Below the pieces are notes generated by a model. The model saw only the letters and a program-made list of their open reading frames with translations. It did no database searches and had not been told where the DNA came from. A program made the position numbers and the translations under genes. From Deltaproteobacteria bacterium (lineage in GTDB: Bacteria > Myxococcota_A > UBA9160 > SZUA-336): DNA of 60,514 bases. Each line of letters opens with the position of its first letter. Within the stretch, counting starts at the first letter, position 1. The stretch lies in assembly GCA_016875225.1 (NCBI GenBank), contig VGRW01000015.1, positions 1-60,514 of the forward strand, given 5' to 3'. This document shows positions 18,524 to 29,621 of the stretch, one piece after another.

Positions 18524-20227
18524 GTGAAGCGCCTCGCCACGATCCTCGCCGCGCTCGGAATCGGCTGCGCCCGGCTCTCCGGGCCCGAGCCGGCGGACCT
18601 GGTGCTGCGCCACGGCTCGGTGTACCTGGGCGAGGCGGGCGCGGCGCGCGCCGAGTCGCTCGCGATCCGGAGCGGCAAGCTCGCCTACGTCGGGCCCGAT
18701 TCGGGAATCGCGCCGTACATCGGCGCGGACACGCGATCGGTCGAGCTCGGCGGACGTCTGGTCCTGCCGGCCTTCCACGACGCGCACGTGCACCCGATCT
18801 CGGCCGGGCTCGCGGCGATCCGCTGCCCGCTCGCGGGAATCAGCGACCGAGACGCGCTCGAGGGGCGAATTCGCGACTGCGCGGAGTCGCAGCGCGGACG
18901 AGCTTGGGTCGAGGGCAGCGGCTGGGAGCTGCCGGTCTTCGGCGCCGCGAATCCGCGTGCCGAGCTCCTCGACGCGCTCGTCCCCGATCGGCCCGCGCTG
19001 CTCCGCAGCGCCGACGGCCACTCGGCCTGGGCGAACTCGCGCGCGCTCGCGGCCGCCGGAGTCACTCGCGACACACCCGACCCTGCGAACGGTCGGATCG
19101 AGCGCGATCCGAGCAGCGGCGAGCCGAGCGGCACGCTTCGCGAGGCGGCCATGGAGCTGGTCGCACGCGCGGCTCCCGCGACCACGGCGCAGGATCTGGA
19201 GCTGGCGCTGGGCCGCGGGCTCGCCGAGCTGGCGCGGCTGGGCGTGGTCTGCGCGCACGAGGCGAATGCGACGCCCGCCTACTGGGACGCCTATCTTGCC
19301 TACGGGAAGAGCGGAGCGCCCGGCCCTCGCGTTCGCGCCGCGCTCGCGCTGCCGCCGGATTTCGCGTCCGTCGATCCCCTGCCCGCGCTCGAGGCCGCGC
19401 GGGCAAGCGCGCACGGCGATCGGGTTCGCGCGGAAGCCGTGAAGCTCTTCCTCGACGGCGTGATCGAGGCGCGCACCGCGGCCCTGATCGAGCCGTACGA
19501 GGGCGGGGACGAGCGGGGATCGACTCTCCTGGCCCCGGACGCTCTCGACGCGCTGGTCGCGCGCCTGGACGCCGCCGGCTTCCAGGTGCACATGCACGCG
19601 ATCGGCGACCGCGCCGCGCGAATCGGCCTCGACGCCGTCGAACGAGCACGCGCCGCAGCTCCGGCGGGCGGCACGCGTCATACGATCGCGCACCTGCAGC
19701 TGGTCGCCGCGGACGATCTGATGCGCTTCGCAGGGCTCGGCGTCGCGGCGAACGTGCAGGCGCTCTGGGCGCAGGCCGATCCATACATCACCGAGCTCAC
19801 GATCCCGTTGATCGGCGACGAGCGGAGTCTCGACCTCTACCCGATCGGATCGCTGTTCGCGAACGCAGACGTCGTCGCGGCAGGGAGTGACTGGCCCGTG
19901 AGCTCCGCGGATCCGCTCGCCGCGATCGAGGTCGGAGTCACCCGGCGCGCGGACGACTCCGGGCCCGGCCCCGGCTGGCTCCCGGAGCAGCGCGCCGACC
20001 TGGCGCAGATGCTCGCCGCGTACACGCGCGGCGGCGCCTGGCTCGACGGAGAGGAGCGCGAGCGTGGCAGGCTCGCGCCGGGAATGGCCGCGGACCTGGT
20101 CGTGCTCGACCGCGATCTCTTCGAACTCGAGCCGCACGAGATCTCGAGCGCGCGCGTGCTCTGGACCCTCGCCGACGGCGAGACGATCTGGCTCGACGCG
20201 CCGACTCCGCTCGCGGGCGCGCGCTGA
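18524..20227 (+). CDS. Amidohydrolase family protein (YtcJ-like), probably exported
   Basis: A 567-residue metal-dependent hydrolase of the amidohydrolase-3 group. The N-terminus MKRLATILAALGIGC reads as a signal peptide ending in a possible lipidation Cys, though the lipobox is weak. Metal ligands are visible in LPAFHDAHVHP (H88xH90), in VHMHAIGDRA and HTIAHLQL, and a late Asp in AGSDWPVSS. The block VKLFLDGVIEARTA is characteristic of YtcJ-like proteins. The start is GTG, 10 bp after the PBP stop. Substrates of this family are mostly unknown. Confidence 0.9.
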   Translation: MKRLATILAALGIGCARLSGPEPADLVLRHGSVYLGEAGAARAESLAIRSGKLAYVGPDSGIAPYIGADTRSVELGGRLVLPAFHDAHVHPISAGLAAIRCPLAGISDRDALEGRIRDCAESQRGRAWVEGSGWELPVFGAANPRAELLDALVPDRPALLRSADGHSAWANSRALAAAGVTRDTPDPANGRIERDPSSGEPSGTLREAAMELVARAAPATTAQDLELALGRGLAELARLGVVCAHEANATPAYWDAYLAYGKSGAPGPRVRAALALPPDFASVDPLPALEAARASAHGDRVRAEAVKLFLDGVIEARTAALIEPYEGGDERGSTLLAPDALDALVARLDAAGFQVHMHAIGDRAARIGLDAVERARAAAPAGGTRHTIAHLQLVAADDLMRFAGLGVAANVQALWAQADPYITELTIPLIGDERSLDLYPIGSLFANADVVAAGSDWPVSSADPLAAIEVGVTRRADDSGPGPGWLPEQRADLAQMLAAYTRGGAWLDGEERERGRLAPGMAADLVVLDRDLFELEPHEISSARVLWTLADGETIWLDAPTPLAGAR

Positions 20228-20273
20228 AGCACCGCTTCAGTTCCGCGGTGGCTCGGCCGACGCGAGAGCCGGC

Positions 20274-21128
20274 ATGTCGCGCGCCGCGCTGCTCATCGCC
20301 GGTCTGATCGCGCTCTGGGCGGTCGCGATCTCGGTCCTCTTCGGAGGCGCGCGCGGTCCCGATCGCCTCGACCCCGAGCCGTACCGCGCACAGATCCGCG
20401 CGGTCGAGACCCTGCTCTATCGCGCGACGCCCGCCGCGCTCGGCGACGGCGACCGCGTCGCCGCGGCGCTCGAGGAGCTGGCTCAGGAAATCGCGCAGTC
20501 CGCGGCGCACCCGCTCGCCCGCCAGCGCGGGCTTCGCCTGTACGAAGCGGTCGGCCTGGCCTCGGGCCTCGGCGACGCGGGCTACTCCCTTCCCGATCTC
20601 GGGCTCGTGCGCGCGGAGTGGGAGAAGTCGCGCGACGCGCTGTTCGCGCCCGCGCCGTGGCTCGGTCGAGCCGACGCGACGACGGTTCCCATCGAACCGG
20701 CCTCGCGCCCGACGCGGCTCGAATCGGCCGACCTGGTCCGCGTCCGGCACGCAGCGCACAGGCTCGCGCGCCTGGCCGACGAGGGCGAAGCGGAGGTGCG
20801 CGCGCTCGGCGAGCCGAAGTACGCGCCGCCCGACTTCGACGCCACCGCTCGCGCACAGATCGAGGCCTGGAACATCTGGGCGCGGCGGTGGAACGCGAGG
20901 CTCGACGACGCGCTCCTCGGTCTTCCCGCGCGACTGCCGGCAGACGCGGACTCCGAGCTTCGACGCGCGCACCGCGACGCCCGGCTCGCCGCCGACGAGC
21001 TCCGCGCGGTTCCGCAGGGCGCAGGCGCCTCGCCGACACCGTTTCGCAGCGAGTGGGAGGCGCGCTTCGGGCGCGCGCGCGAGCTGCTCGGCGAACGGGC
21101 CGCTGGCCGATCCAGCGCGGCGCGCTGA
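20274..21128 (+). CDS. Membrane-anchored protein of unknown function
   Basis: A 284-residue protein beginning MSRAALLIAGLIALWAVAISVLFGG, a single N-terminal membrane segment, followed by a charged, Ala/Arg/Glu-rich helical body predicted outside the membrane. No catalytic motif is recognisable. ATG 20274 is chosen because it opens the hydrophobic segment and lies 46 bp after the amidohydrolase stop; upstream in-frame sequence overlaps that gene. No family could be recognised. Confidence 0.75.
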   Translation: MSRAALLIAGLIALWAVAISVLFGGARGPDRLDPEPYRAQIRAVETLLYRATPAALGDGDRVAAALEELAQEIAQSAAHPLARQRGLRLYEAVGLASGLGDAGYSLPDLGLVRAEWEKSRDALFAPAPWLGRADATTVPIEPASRPTRLESADLVRVRHAAHRLARLADEGEAEVRALGEPKYAPPDFDATARAQIEAWNIWARRWNARLDDALLGLPARLPADADSELRRAHRDARLAADELRAVPQGAGASPTPFRSEWEARFGRARELLGERAAGRSSAAR

Positions 21129-21153
21129 TCCGCTCCGAGGCCCGGCGTTCGGG

Positions 21154-21159
21154 TAACCT
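21154..21159 (+). promoter_or_regulatory. candidate -10 box TAACCT
   Basis: A TAnnnT box 27 nt before the CoA-transferase ATG. It leaves a short leader that holds the AGGGGAG ribosome site at 21172-21178. Confidence 0.35.
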
Positions 21160-21186
21160 GGCGCTCCATCCAGGGGAGAGCCGCGA

Positions 21187-22392
21187 ATGACGTCTCCGTG
21201 CGAGGGGCTGAAGGTCGTCGAGGTCGCGAACTGGGTCGCCGGGCCCGCGGCCTGCGCGCTGTTTCGCGACATGGGCGCGGAGGTGTTGAAGATCGAGCCG
21301 CCCGAGGGCGACGCGCTGCGCGCGTTCAAGATGCGAAATCTCGGCTACGACACCGACCTGAACACCGCCTTCGAGGTCGACAACCGCGGCAAGCGCTCGC
21401 TCGTGCTCGACCTCGAGAAGCCGCGCGCGCGCGAGGTGGTGCACCGCCTGGTGCGCGACGCCGACGTGTTCCTCACGAATCTCACCCAGCCGCGGCGCGA
21501 GAAGTACGGGCTGGACTTCGAGCGTCTGCGCGCGGCGAATCCGCGGCTCGTCTACACCTCGCTCACCGGCTACGGCACGCACGGTCCCGAGCACTGGCGA
21601 CCGGGCTTCGACTACGCGGCGTTCTGGGCGCGCTCGGGAATCATGGCGACGCTCGGCGAGCCGCCCTCGGCGCCTCCGCTCTGTCGCGGCGGGCAGGGAG
21701 ACCACACCACGGCGCTGAACCTGGTGCTCGCGACGCTCGCGGCGCTTCGCCTGCGCGACCGCACCGGCGTTGCCCAGTACGCGGACGTCACGCTCTACGG
21801 CACGGGGATGTGGACCATCGCGGGCGACCTGTCCGCCGCGCTGATCACGAAGGCTCACCCGCCCCGGCACGACCGGACCGCGCCGCCGAACCCGATCTGG
21901 AACTCCTACCCGACGCGCGACGGCCGCTACATCCTGCTCGTGCACCCGGACTCGCAGTCGTTCTGGCCGCGCGTCTGCGCGGCGATCGGCGAGCCGGCCT
22001 GGGCAGCCGACGAGCGCTGGGACACGCCGGCGAAGCGGACCGCTGCCACGCGCGAGCTCTCGAGCGCGATCGGCGAGCGCTTCGCGCGCCAGGACTTCGG
22101 GCACTGGGCGGTCGAGCTCGATAGGCACAAGCTGATCTGGGCGCCGGTCGCGACGCTGGACGAGGTGATCGCCGATCCGCAGGCGCGCGCGATCGGCACG
22201 TTCGCGCCGATCGATCACCCCAAGGAGGGGCGCTTCGAGACGGTGGCCATGCCGCTCGCGATCGCGAACAGCCGGATCGAGCCGCGCGGCCCCGCGCCCG
22301 AGCTCGGCGCGCACTCGCGCGAGGCGCTGGCCGAGCACGGCTTCAGCCACGAAGAGATCCGCGCGCTCGAGGCGGAGGGCGTGCTCGGTTGA
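21187..22392 (+). CDS. Family III CoA-transferase (CaiB/BaiF type)
   Basis: A 401-residue CoA-transferase that moves CoA between carboxylic acids through an aspartyl-CoA anhydride. The catalytic Asp is expected at D142 in WRPGFDYAAFWARSG. Other family blocks are LKVVEVANWVAGPAACALFRDMGAEVLKIEPP, NRGKRSLVLDL and YTSLTGYGTHGP. AGGGGAG precedes the ATG. Its TGA overlaps the TTG start of the methyltransferase (TTGA). The acid substrates are unknown; location in the cytoplasm fits the acyl-CoA theme of the window. Confidence 0.93.
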   Translation: MTSPCEGLKVVEVANWVAGPAACALFRDMGAEVLKIEPPEGDALRAFKMRNLGYDTDLNTAFEVDNRGKRSLVLDLEKPRAREVVHRLVRDADVFLTNLTQPRREKYGLDFERLRAANPRLVYTSLTGYGTHGPEHWRPGFDYAAFWARSGIMATLGEPPSAPPLCRGGQGDHTTALNLVLATLAALRLRDRTGVAQYADVTLYGTGMWTIAGDLSAALITKAHPPRHDRTAPPNPIWNSYPTRDGRYILLVHPDSQSFWPRVCAAIGEPAWAADERWDTPAKRTAATRELSSAIGERFARQDFGHWAVELDRHKLIWAPVATLDEVIADPQARAIGTFAPIDHPKEGRFETVAMPLAIANSRIEPRGPAPELGAHSREALAEHGFSHEEIRALEAEGVLG

Positions 22393-23333
22393 GCGAGGCG
22401 CAGGCCGAGATGCTCGCGAACCGGCTGCGCAAGCGTTCGCGTCACCTCGCGAAGTGGGCGCGCCGCAGCGGCGTCTCCTGCTACCGGCTCTACGACTGCG
22501 ACATCCCCGAGATCCCGCTCGTGATCGACACGTACGAGGGGCGCCTGCACGTTTCGGTGTACGCACGCGAGAGCGACGCGAGTCGCGACGACGCGTGGAT
22601 CGACGCGATGACCGCCGCGGCCGCGAGCGCGCTCGGAATCGCGCGCGAGGATGCCTTCGCCAAGCGCCGCGCGGGCCAGCCCGGCGCGTCGCAGTACCGA
22701 AAGCTCGGCGACGCGCGCGCCGAGCTCACGGTGACCGAGGCGGGCCTGCGCTTTCGCGTGAACCTGTCGGACTACGTCGACACCGGCCTCTTTCTGGACC
22801 ACCGCCAGACGCGCCTGCGCGTGGCGAGCGAGGCCGCGGGAAAGCGCTTCCTCAATCTGTTCTGCTACACGGGCGCGTTCACCGTGCACGCCGCGGCGGC
22901 CGGCGCGAGATCGACCACGAGCGTCGACCTGTCGAGAACCTATCTGGACTGGGCCGAGCAGAACCTGCGGCTGAACGGACTGGCCGGGCCGCAGCACGAG
23001 TGGGTCCGCGCCGACGTGCTGGAGTTCCTCGCGCGCGACACCGGACCGTACGACCTCGCCGTGCTCGACCCGCCGACCTTCTCCAACAGCAAGAAGATGC
23101 GCGGGGCGCTGGACCTGCAGCGCGACCACGCGGCGCTCGTGAACGCGACGCTGCGCCGGCTCGCGCCCGGCGGCGTGCTCTGGTTCTCGACCAACTTCCG
23201 GCGCTTCAAGCTCGACGCGGCCGCGATCGACTCCGACGCGATCTGTGACGTCTCGCGCGAGACCCTGCCCGAAGACTTCCCGGACCCGCGCACGCGCTAC
23301 TGCTTCCGGATCGCGAGGCGCGCGGTCGACTAG
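22389..23333 (+). CDS. Class I SAM-dependent methyltransferase, RlmI/RlmK-like (23S rRNA)
   Basis: A 314-residue protein matching the RlmI/RlmK type of rRNA methyltransferase. It has the N-terminal block FRVNLSDYVDTGLFLDHRQTR, SAM-binding KRFLNLFCYTGAFTVHAA, the acidic SVDLSRTYLDWAEQN and the catalytic loop LDPPTFSNSKKM. The C-terminal substrate-side strand LWFSTNFRRFKLD is also typical. The start codon is TTG, overlapping the CoA-transferase stop (TTGA). The exact modified base is not determinable; RlmK-like m7G methylation is the nearest guess. Confidence 0.88.
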   Translation: MSEAQAEMLANRLRKRSRHLAKWARRSGVSCYRLYDCDIPEIPLVIDTYEGRLHVSVYARESDASRDDAWIDAMTAAAASALGIAREDAFAKRRAGQPGASQYRKLGDARAELTVTEAGLRFRVNLSDYVDTGLFLDHRQTRLRVASEAAGKRFLNLFCYTGAFTVHAAAAGARSTTSVDLSRTYLDWAEQNLRLNGLAGPQHEWVRADVLEFLARDTGPYDLAVLDPPTFSNSKKMRGALDLQRDHAALVNATLRRLAPGGVLWFSTNFRRFKLDAAAIDSDAICDVSRETLPEDFPDPRTRYCFRIARRAVD

Positions 23334-24121
23334 CGGCCGGTGAAGCGCGCCTTGCGCTTCTCCTGGAACGCCTTCACGCCCTCGGAATAGTCGTGCGTCC
23401 GGCCCGCGAGCACCTGCAGGTCGCGCTCGCGATCGAGCTGCTCGTCGAGGTCGCTCGCGAGCGACGCGTTCGTCGCGCGCTTGATCAGGCCGAGCGCGGT
23501 GGTGGGCAGCGCGGCGAGGCGAAGCGCGAGCGCCTCGGCCTCCGGCAGCAGCCGCTCCGGCTCGTGCACGGCCCAGATCATGCCGAAGCCGAGCGCCTGC
23601 TCCGCCGTGATCCGATCGCCGAGCAGCATCAGCGCCTTCGCGCGCGCGAGCCCCACCAGCCGCGGCAGGAAGAACGTGCCGCCGCTGTCGGGAATCAGGC
23701 CGATGTTGATGAAGGCCTGGATGAAGCTGGCGTTCTTCGCGGCCAGAACCACGTCGCAGGCGAGCGCCAGGTTCGCCCCCGCGCCCGCGGCCACGCCGTT
23801 CACCGCGCAGACGACGGGCTTCTCCAGAGCGACCAGTCGCCGCACGACCGGGTTGTAGTTCTGCTCGATCGCCGCCCCGATCTCCAGGCCCTTCGAGCCG
23901 TCGGGCGGGAGCATCTCGGCCAGATCCTGCCCGGCGCAGAACGCGCGGCCCTCGCCGGTGAGCAGCAGCGCGCGAACGCCCGGGTCGCGCGCGGCCTCGT
24001 CGAGCACGCCGCGCAGCTCGCGAGCGAGCGCGGAGTTGATGCTGTTCAGCACGTCCCGCCGGGCGAGCGTGATCCGTCCGACGGCGTCCCTGACTTCGTA
24101 CCGGAGGTGTTCGCGTGTCAT
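23330..24121 (-). CDS. paaG: 2-(1,2-epoxyphenyl)acetyl-CoA isomerase (PaaG-like)
   Basis: A 263-residue crotonase-fold enzyme. The stretches [39 protein letters not shown] and [22 protein letters not shown] are hallmarks of PaaG, which converts the ring epoxide of phenylacetyl-CoA to an oxepin. It is divergent from paaA, whose product makes that epoxide. ATG 24121 is chosen; the ATG eight codons upstream overlaps the paaA start and adds no family sequence. A general enoyl-CoA hydratase role cannot be excluded. Confidence 0.87.
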   Translation of the reverse strand: MTREHLRYEVRDAVGRITLARRDVLNSINSALARELRGVLDEAARDPGVRALLLTGEGRAFCAGQDLAEMLPPDGSKGLEIGAAIEQNYNPVVRRLVALEKPVVCAVNGVAAGAGANLALACDVVLAAKNASFIQAFINIGLIPDSGGTFFLPRLVGLARAKALMLLGDRITAEQALGFGMIWAVHEPERLLPEAEALALRLAALPTTALGLIKRATNASLASDLDEQLDRERDLQVLAGRTHDYSEGVKAFQEKRKARFTGR

Positions 24122-24131
24122 CGGCCCATGG

Positions 24132-24137
24132 TACCCT
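24132..24137 (+). promoter_or_regulatory. candidate -10 box TACCCT for paaA
   Basis: A TAnnnT box 6 nt before ATG 24144, with no ribosome site. It lies in the 22-bp gap between divergent paaG and paaA starts. Confidence 0.35.
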
Positions 24138-24143
24138 GCCGGC

Positions 24144-25070
24144 ATGGACGACGCGGAGCGCGAGCGGGCGTTTCAGGCGCGAATCGACGCGGGCGAGACG
24201 ATCGAGCCGGGCGACTGGATGCCCGACGCCTACCGCGGCCAGCTGATCCGCATGATGAGCCAGCACGCGCACTCCGAAGTCGTCGGCACGCTGCCCGAGG
24301 GGAACTGGATCACGCGAGCGCCGACGCTCCGCCGCAAGCAGGCGTTGCTCGCCAAGGTGCAGGACGAGGCCGGCCACGGCCTGTACCTGTACGGCGCGGT
24401 CGAGACCCTGGGCGTCACGCGCGAGGAGCTGATCTCGAGCCTGCTCGCGGGCCGCGCGAAGTACTCGAACATCTTCAACTACCCGACGCTCTCCTGGGCG
24501 GACGTCGGCGTGATCGGCTGGCTGGTCGACGGCGCGGCGATCGTGAACCAGACCACGCTCACCAAGTGCTCCTACGGCCCGTACTCGCGCACGATGATCC
24601 GGATCTGCAAGGAGGAGCTCTTCCACGAGCGGCAAGGCTTCGAGCTGGTCGCGGTGCTCGCAGCGGGAAAACCCGCGCAACGCGAGATGGCGCAGAGCGC
24701 GGTCGATCGCTGGTGGTGGCCGGTGCTGATGATGTTCGGGCCGCCCGACGACGCCTCGCCGCACAGCGAGCAGCTGCTGCGCTGGCGCGTGAAGGTGAAG
24801 AGCAACGACGAGCTGCGGCAGTGGTTCGTCGACCTCGCCGTTCCGCAGGTCCACGAGATCGGCCTCGAAGTTCCCGACCCCCGGCTCGAGTTCGACGCGA
24901 AGACCGGCCACTGGCGCATCGGCCCGATCGACTGGGACGAGTTCTGGCGCGTGATCCGCGGCGGAGGGCTGTGCAATCGCGACCGGCTCGCCGCGCGCAG
25001 GCGCGCGCACGAAGAGGGCCGCTGGGTGCGCGAGGCCGCCGAGGCCTGGGCGAAGAAGAGGCCGCAATGA
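24144..25070 (+). CDS. paaA: 1,2-phenylacetyl-CoA epoxidase, catalytic subunit PaaA
   Basis: A 308-residue ferritin-like di-iron oxygenase subunit that epoxidises the aromatic ring of phenylacetyl-CoA. Two ExxH iron-ligand segments are visible: [12 protein letters not shown] and [38 protein letters not shown] and YGPYSRTM are near-verbatim family blocks. ATG 24144 has a TAnnnT box 6 nt upstream. Its stop overlaps paaB (ATGA). paaABC form a tight coupled operon; the usual paaD (maturation) and paaE (reductase) do not follow. Confidence 0.95.
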   Translation: MDDAERERAFQARIDAGETIEPGDWMPDAYRGQLIRMMSQHAHSEVVGTLPEGNWITRAPTLRRKQALLAKVQDEAGHGLYLYGAVETLGVTREELISSLLAGRAKYSNIFNYPTLSWADVGVIGWLVDGAAIVNQTTLTKCSYGPYSRTMIRICKEELFHERQGFELVAVLAAGKPAQREMAQSAVDRWWWPVLMMFGPPDDASPHSEQLLRWRVKVKSNDELRQWFVDLAVPQVHEIGLEVPDPRLEFDAKTGHWRIGPIDWDEFWRVIRGGGLCNRDRLAARRRAHEEGRWVREAAEAWAKKRPQ

Positions 25071-25362
25071 GCCCGCCGACCGCCGACTCGCAGTGGCCGC
25101 TCTGGGAGGTCTTCGTGCAGGAGAAGGCCGGCGCGCCGCACGAGCACGCGGGCTCCGTGCACGCGCCCGACGGGGAGCTGGCGCTGCAGGCCGCGCGCGA
25201 CGTCTACGCGCGGCGCGGTCCGATCGCCAGCCTCTGGGTGGTCGAGTCGGAGCGGATCGTCGCCACCACGACCGCCGACGCGGCGTCGTTCCTGGAGCCC
25301 GGACCCGAGAAGCTCTACCGCCATTCGCGCTTCTACAGCGGTCCGAAGGCGCGGAAGAGCAA

Positions 25363-25366
<4 letters not shown>
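25067..25366 (+). CDS. paaB: 1,2-phenylacetyl-CoA epoxidase subunit PaaB
   Basis: A 99-residue small subunit of the epoxidase. [41 protein letters not shown] is close to the standard PaaB N-terminus, and the tail [13 protein letters not shown] also matches. It is overlapped at both ends by paaA and paaC (ATGA junctions), giving equal translation of the three subunits. PaaB bridges PaaAC complexes and has no catalytic residues of its own. Confidence 0.95.
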
Positions 25367-26064
<698 letters not shown>

Positions 26065-26077
26065 TTCGCGCCGGAGC

Positions 26078-26884
26078 ATGAGCGAGCTGGCGCCGGGGCT
26101 CGTCGATCGCGTGCTGGCGAAGCTCGGCCTCGCCAGCGACCCCGAGATCGACGTCGCCGGGCTCTCGCGGCTCTACCTCGCTTGGTGTCGCGCGGTTCCG
26201 TTCGACAACGTCCGCAAGCGCATCGCGCTGCTCGAGGGCCGTCCGGGACTGCTCCCGGGCGGCCGGCCCGAGGACTTCTTCTCGGCGTTCCTCGAGCACG
26301 GCGCGGGCGGAACCTGCTGGCCGTCGAGCAACGCGCTGCACGCGCTGCTCGGCGCCTGCGGCTTCGAGGCGCGGCGGATCCCCGCGTCGATGGCCGACCG
26401 CGGCGAGCCCAACCACGGAAGCCTGGTGGTGCGCCTCGCGGGCCAGGAGTGGCTGGTCGACTCCTCGATCCTGAACGAGCTTCCGATCCCGCTCTCGCGC
26501 CACCGCCCTTCCGCGCTCGACGACGCCGTGCATCCGATCCGGCTCGAGCCGGCCGACGCGGGCCTCTCGATCCACTGGGGGCGCAGCGTCTCGTCCGACA
26601 CGATGCCGTGTCGGCTGATGGACGACCCGGTGGACGAGGCCTTCTATCTGGAGCGCTACGAGATCTCGCGCGGGGTCTCGGTCTTCAACGCCTCGCTCTA
26701 CGTGCGGAAGAACTTCCCGGGACGGCTGGTCTCGTTCGCGGGAAACACCCGCTTCGAGAAGACGGCCTCGGGTGTGACGAGCCGCGCGCTCGATTCCGAC
26801 GAGCTCCCCGATGCGCTGGTCTGCGAGCTCGGCCTCTCGCGGGCGATCGTCGCGCGCCTCGCGGCGCTCGGCGGGCTCGGCTAG
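26078..26884 (+). CDS. Arylamine N-acetyltransferase family protein
   Basis: A 268-residue NAT-fold enzyme with a complete Cys-His-Asp triad: C80 in GGTCWPSSNAL, H113 in PNHGSLVV and D128 in WLVDSSILN. These enzymes transfer acyl groups from CoA to arylamines or related nucleophiles. GGAG lies just before ATG 26078. It follows paaC by 13 bp in the same direction, so it is probably in the paa operon. A link to aromatic amine or aromatic acid metabolism is inferred from that context only. Confidence 0.9.
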   Translation: MSELAPGLVDRVLAKLGLASDPEIDVAGLSRLYLAWCRAVPFDNVRKRIALLEGRPGLLPGGRPEDFFSAFLEHGAGGTCWPSSNALHALLGACGFEARRIPASMADRGEPNHGSLVVRLAGQEWLVDSSILNELPIPLSRHRPSALDDAVHPIRLEPADAGLSIHWGRSVSSDTMPCRLMDDPVDEAFYLERYEISRGVSVFNASLYVRKNFPGRLVSFAGNTRFEKTASGVTSRALDSDELPDALVCELGLSRAIVARLAALGGLG

Positions 26885-26942
26885 CCGACTTGCAATCCGG
26901 CCGGATCCGATTCACGGTGCGGCAAGACGCGGAGGGATGGCG

Positions 26943-27311
26943 ATGAAGAGCAACGAGCAGGTGATCCGGGATTTCATCGGCGCGTGGGCGCGCCTCGATA
27001 CCGACGAGCTGGTGGCGTACTTCAGCGACGACGGCATCTACCACAACATGCCGATGGGGCCGGTCGCGGGCCGCGAGAACGTGCGCAACCTGATCCGCGG
27101 CTTCCTGTCCACGTGGACCAAGACCGAATGGGAGATCCGCAACCTGATCGCCTCGGGAAACGTGGTGATCGCCGAGCGGGTCGATCGCACCCAAGCGGGG
27201 AGCAAGCGCGTCGACCTGCCCTGCACGGGGGTCTTCGTGATGGAAGGCGGCAAGATCAAGGAGTGGCGCGACTACTTCGACATGGCCACGTACCAGCGCG
27301 GCATGAGCTGA
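26943..27311 (+). CDS. Limonene-1,2-epoxide-hydrolase-like / SnoaL-fold protein
   Basis: A 122-residue cone-shaped NTF2-like protein. It keeps the residues used by limonene-1,2-epoxide hydrolase: Tyr and Asn in IYHNMPMGP (Y33, N35), Arg and Asp in ERVDR (R79, D81) and Asp in WRDYFD (D110). ATG 26943 is chosen because GGAGGG lies 6 nt upstream; the ATG at 26937 would touch that site. It lies 58 bp after the NAT gene and downstream of an aromatic-ring epoxidase, so hydrolysis of an epoxide is plausible. Confidence 0.85.
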   Translation: MKSNEQVIRDFIGAWARLDTDELVAYFSDDGIYHNMPMGPVAGRENVRNLIRGFLSTWTKTEWEIRNLIASGNVVIAERVDRTQAGSKRVDLPCTGVFVMEGGKIKEWRDYFDMATYQRGMS

Positions 27312-27324
27312 GCCTGACTCGAGC

Positions 27325-27406
27325 TGCCGGGGACAGGGGTCGAACCTGCACGCCTTGCGGCAACGGCTCCTAAGGCCGTCGCGTCTGCCAATTCCGCCAC
27401 CCCGGC
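27325..27406 (-). tRNA. tRNA-Leu (TAG)
   Basis: Acceptor GCCGGGG/CCCCGGC, anticodon stem ACGGC/GCCGT, loop CTTAGGA (anticodon TAG), a long variable arm typical of leucine, T-loop TTCGACC, discriminator A. CCA is not encoded. Confidence 0.96.
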
Positions 27407-27445
27407 AAGAGCTGCGTCCGCCGGCGCGGAGAGTAGCAGAGCCTC

Positions 27446-28210
27446 CTAGCCGTTCGCGGCCGCAGGCTGCTCGGCGCGGACCGTCACGACCTCGCGCATC
27501 GCCGCGGCCGGCACGAAGAGCGAGGGCGAAAGGCGCCGCTTGAGCTCGTCGAGCTCGCGGCGGGCCGCATCGAGCTTCGCCTCGTCGCGGATCGCGCGCA
27601 CGCGCCGCTCGAGTCCCGAGTCCATGTCGAGCTCGATCCGGCTCTCGACCTTCAGGCGCTCGATCTCCTCGCGAACGCTCTCCAGCGCCTTCATCTCGCC
27701 CTCGGTCGAAAGACCCTCGAACGCGGACTGGATCCTGCGCCGCGCGCGCGCGCTCGCGAGCTGCGCGAGCATGCGCACCTTCTCCCGCTCCAGGCTGCGG
27801 ATCTCGGCGCGGAATTTCACCAGATTGGTCTTGGCGCTCTCGCACTCCGCGGAGACCTCCTCGAGCTCGCGCTGGCCGCGCTCCAAGTCCTGAAGCAGCG
27901 CGTCCTTCTGCGCGATCAGCACCAGTGCCACCTCGTCGTCGCCGCGCTGTACGGCTCGGCCGATGTCGTCGTGCAGGCGCGCGAGCTCCGAGCGGCGGCC
28001 GCTGAGCTCCCCCTCGATCTTGTTGCGCATGTACAGGATGCCCGCGACCGCGCGCTTCAGCTCCGCGTACTGGCGCACGCGCTCGCCGATCACGCGCTCG
28101 TAGACCGCGTCGGGCCGCTCGACCTCGCGCTCGCGCATCCAGACCGCGAAGACCCCGTTCACCAGATCGCGGAGTCGGGCGACGATTCCCCGGTGTCCGT
28201 TCGTTCCCAT
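27446..28210 (-). CDS. PspA/IM30 (ESCRT-III-like) membrane-stress protein
   Basis: A 254-residue, almost wholly helical coiled-coil protein. The N-terminal amphipathic segment IVARLRDLVNGVFAVW and the block RGDDEVALVLIAQKDALLQDLE match PspA/Vipp1 proteins, which polymerise on damaged inner membranes and conserve the proton gradient. It has an extended C-terminal tail beyond E. coli PspA. It lies 10 bp after the NtrC-type regulator and is the last gene of a kinase-regulator-pspA operon. No pspF, pspB or pspC is next to it, so control is by the two-component pair (inference). Confidence 0.88.
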   Translation of the reverse strand: MGTNGHRGIVARLRDLVNGVFAVWMREREVERPDAVYERVIGERVRQYAELKRAVAGILYMRNKIEGELSGRRSELARLHDDIGRAVQRGDDEVALVLIAQKDALLQDLERGQRELEEVSAECESAKTNLVKFRAEIRSLEREKVRMLAQLASARARRRIQSAFEGLSTEGEMKALESVREEIERLKVESRIELDMDSGLERRVRAIRDEAKLDAARRELDELKRRLSPSLFVPAAAMREVVTVRAEQPAAANG

Positions 28211-28220
28211 CGGGTCTCTC

Positions 28221-29617
<1,397 letters not shown>

Positions 29618-29621
<4 letters not shown>
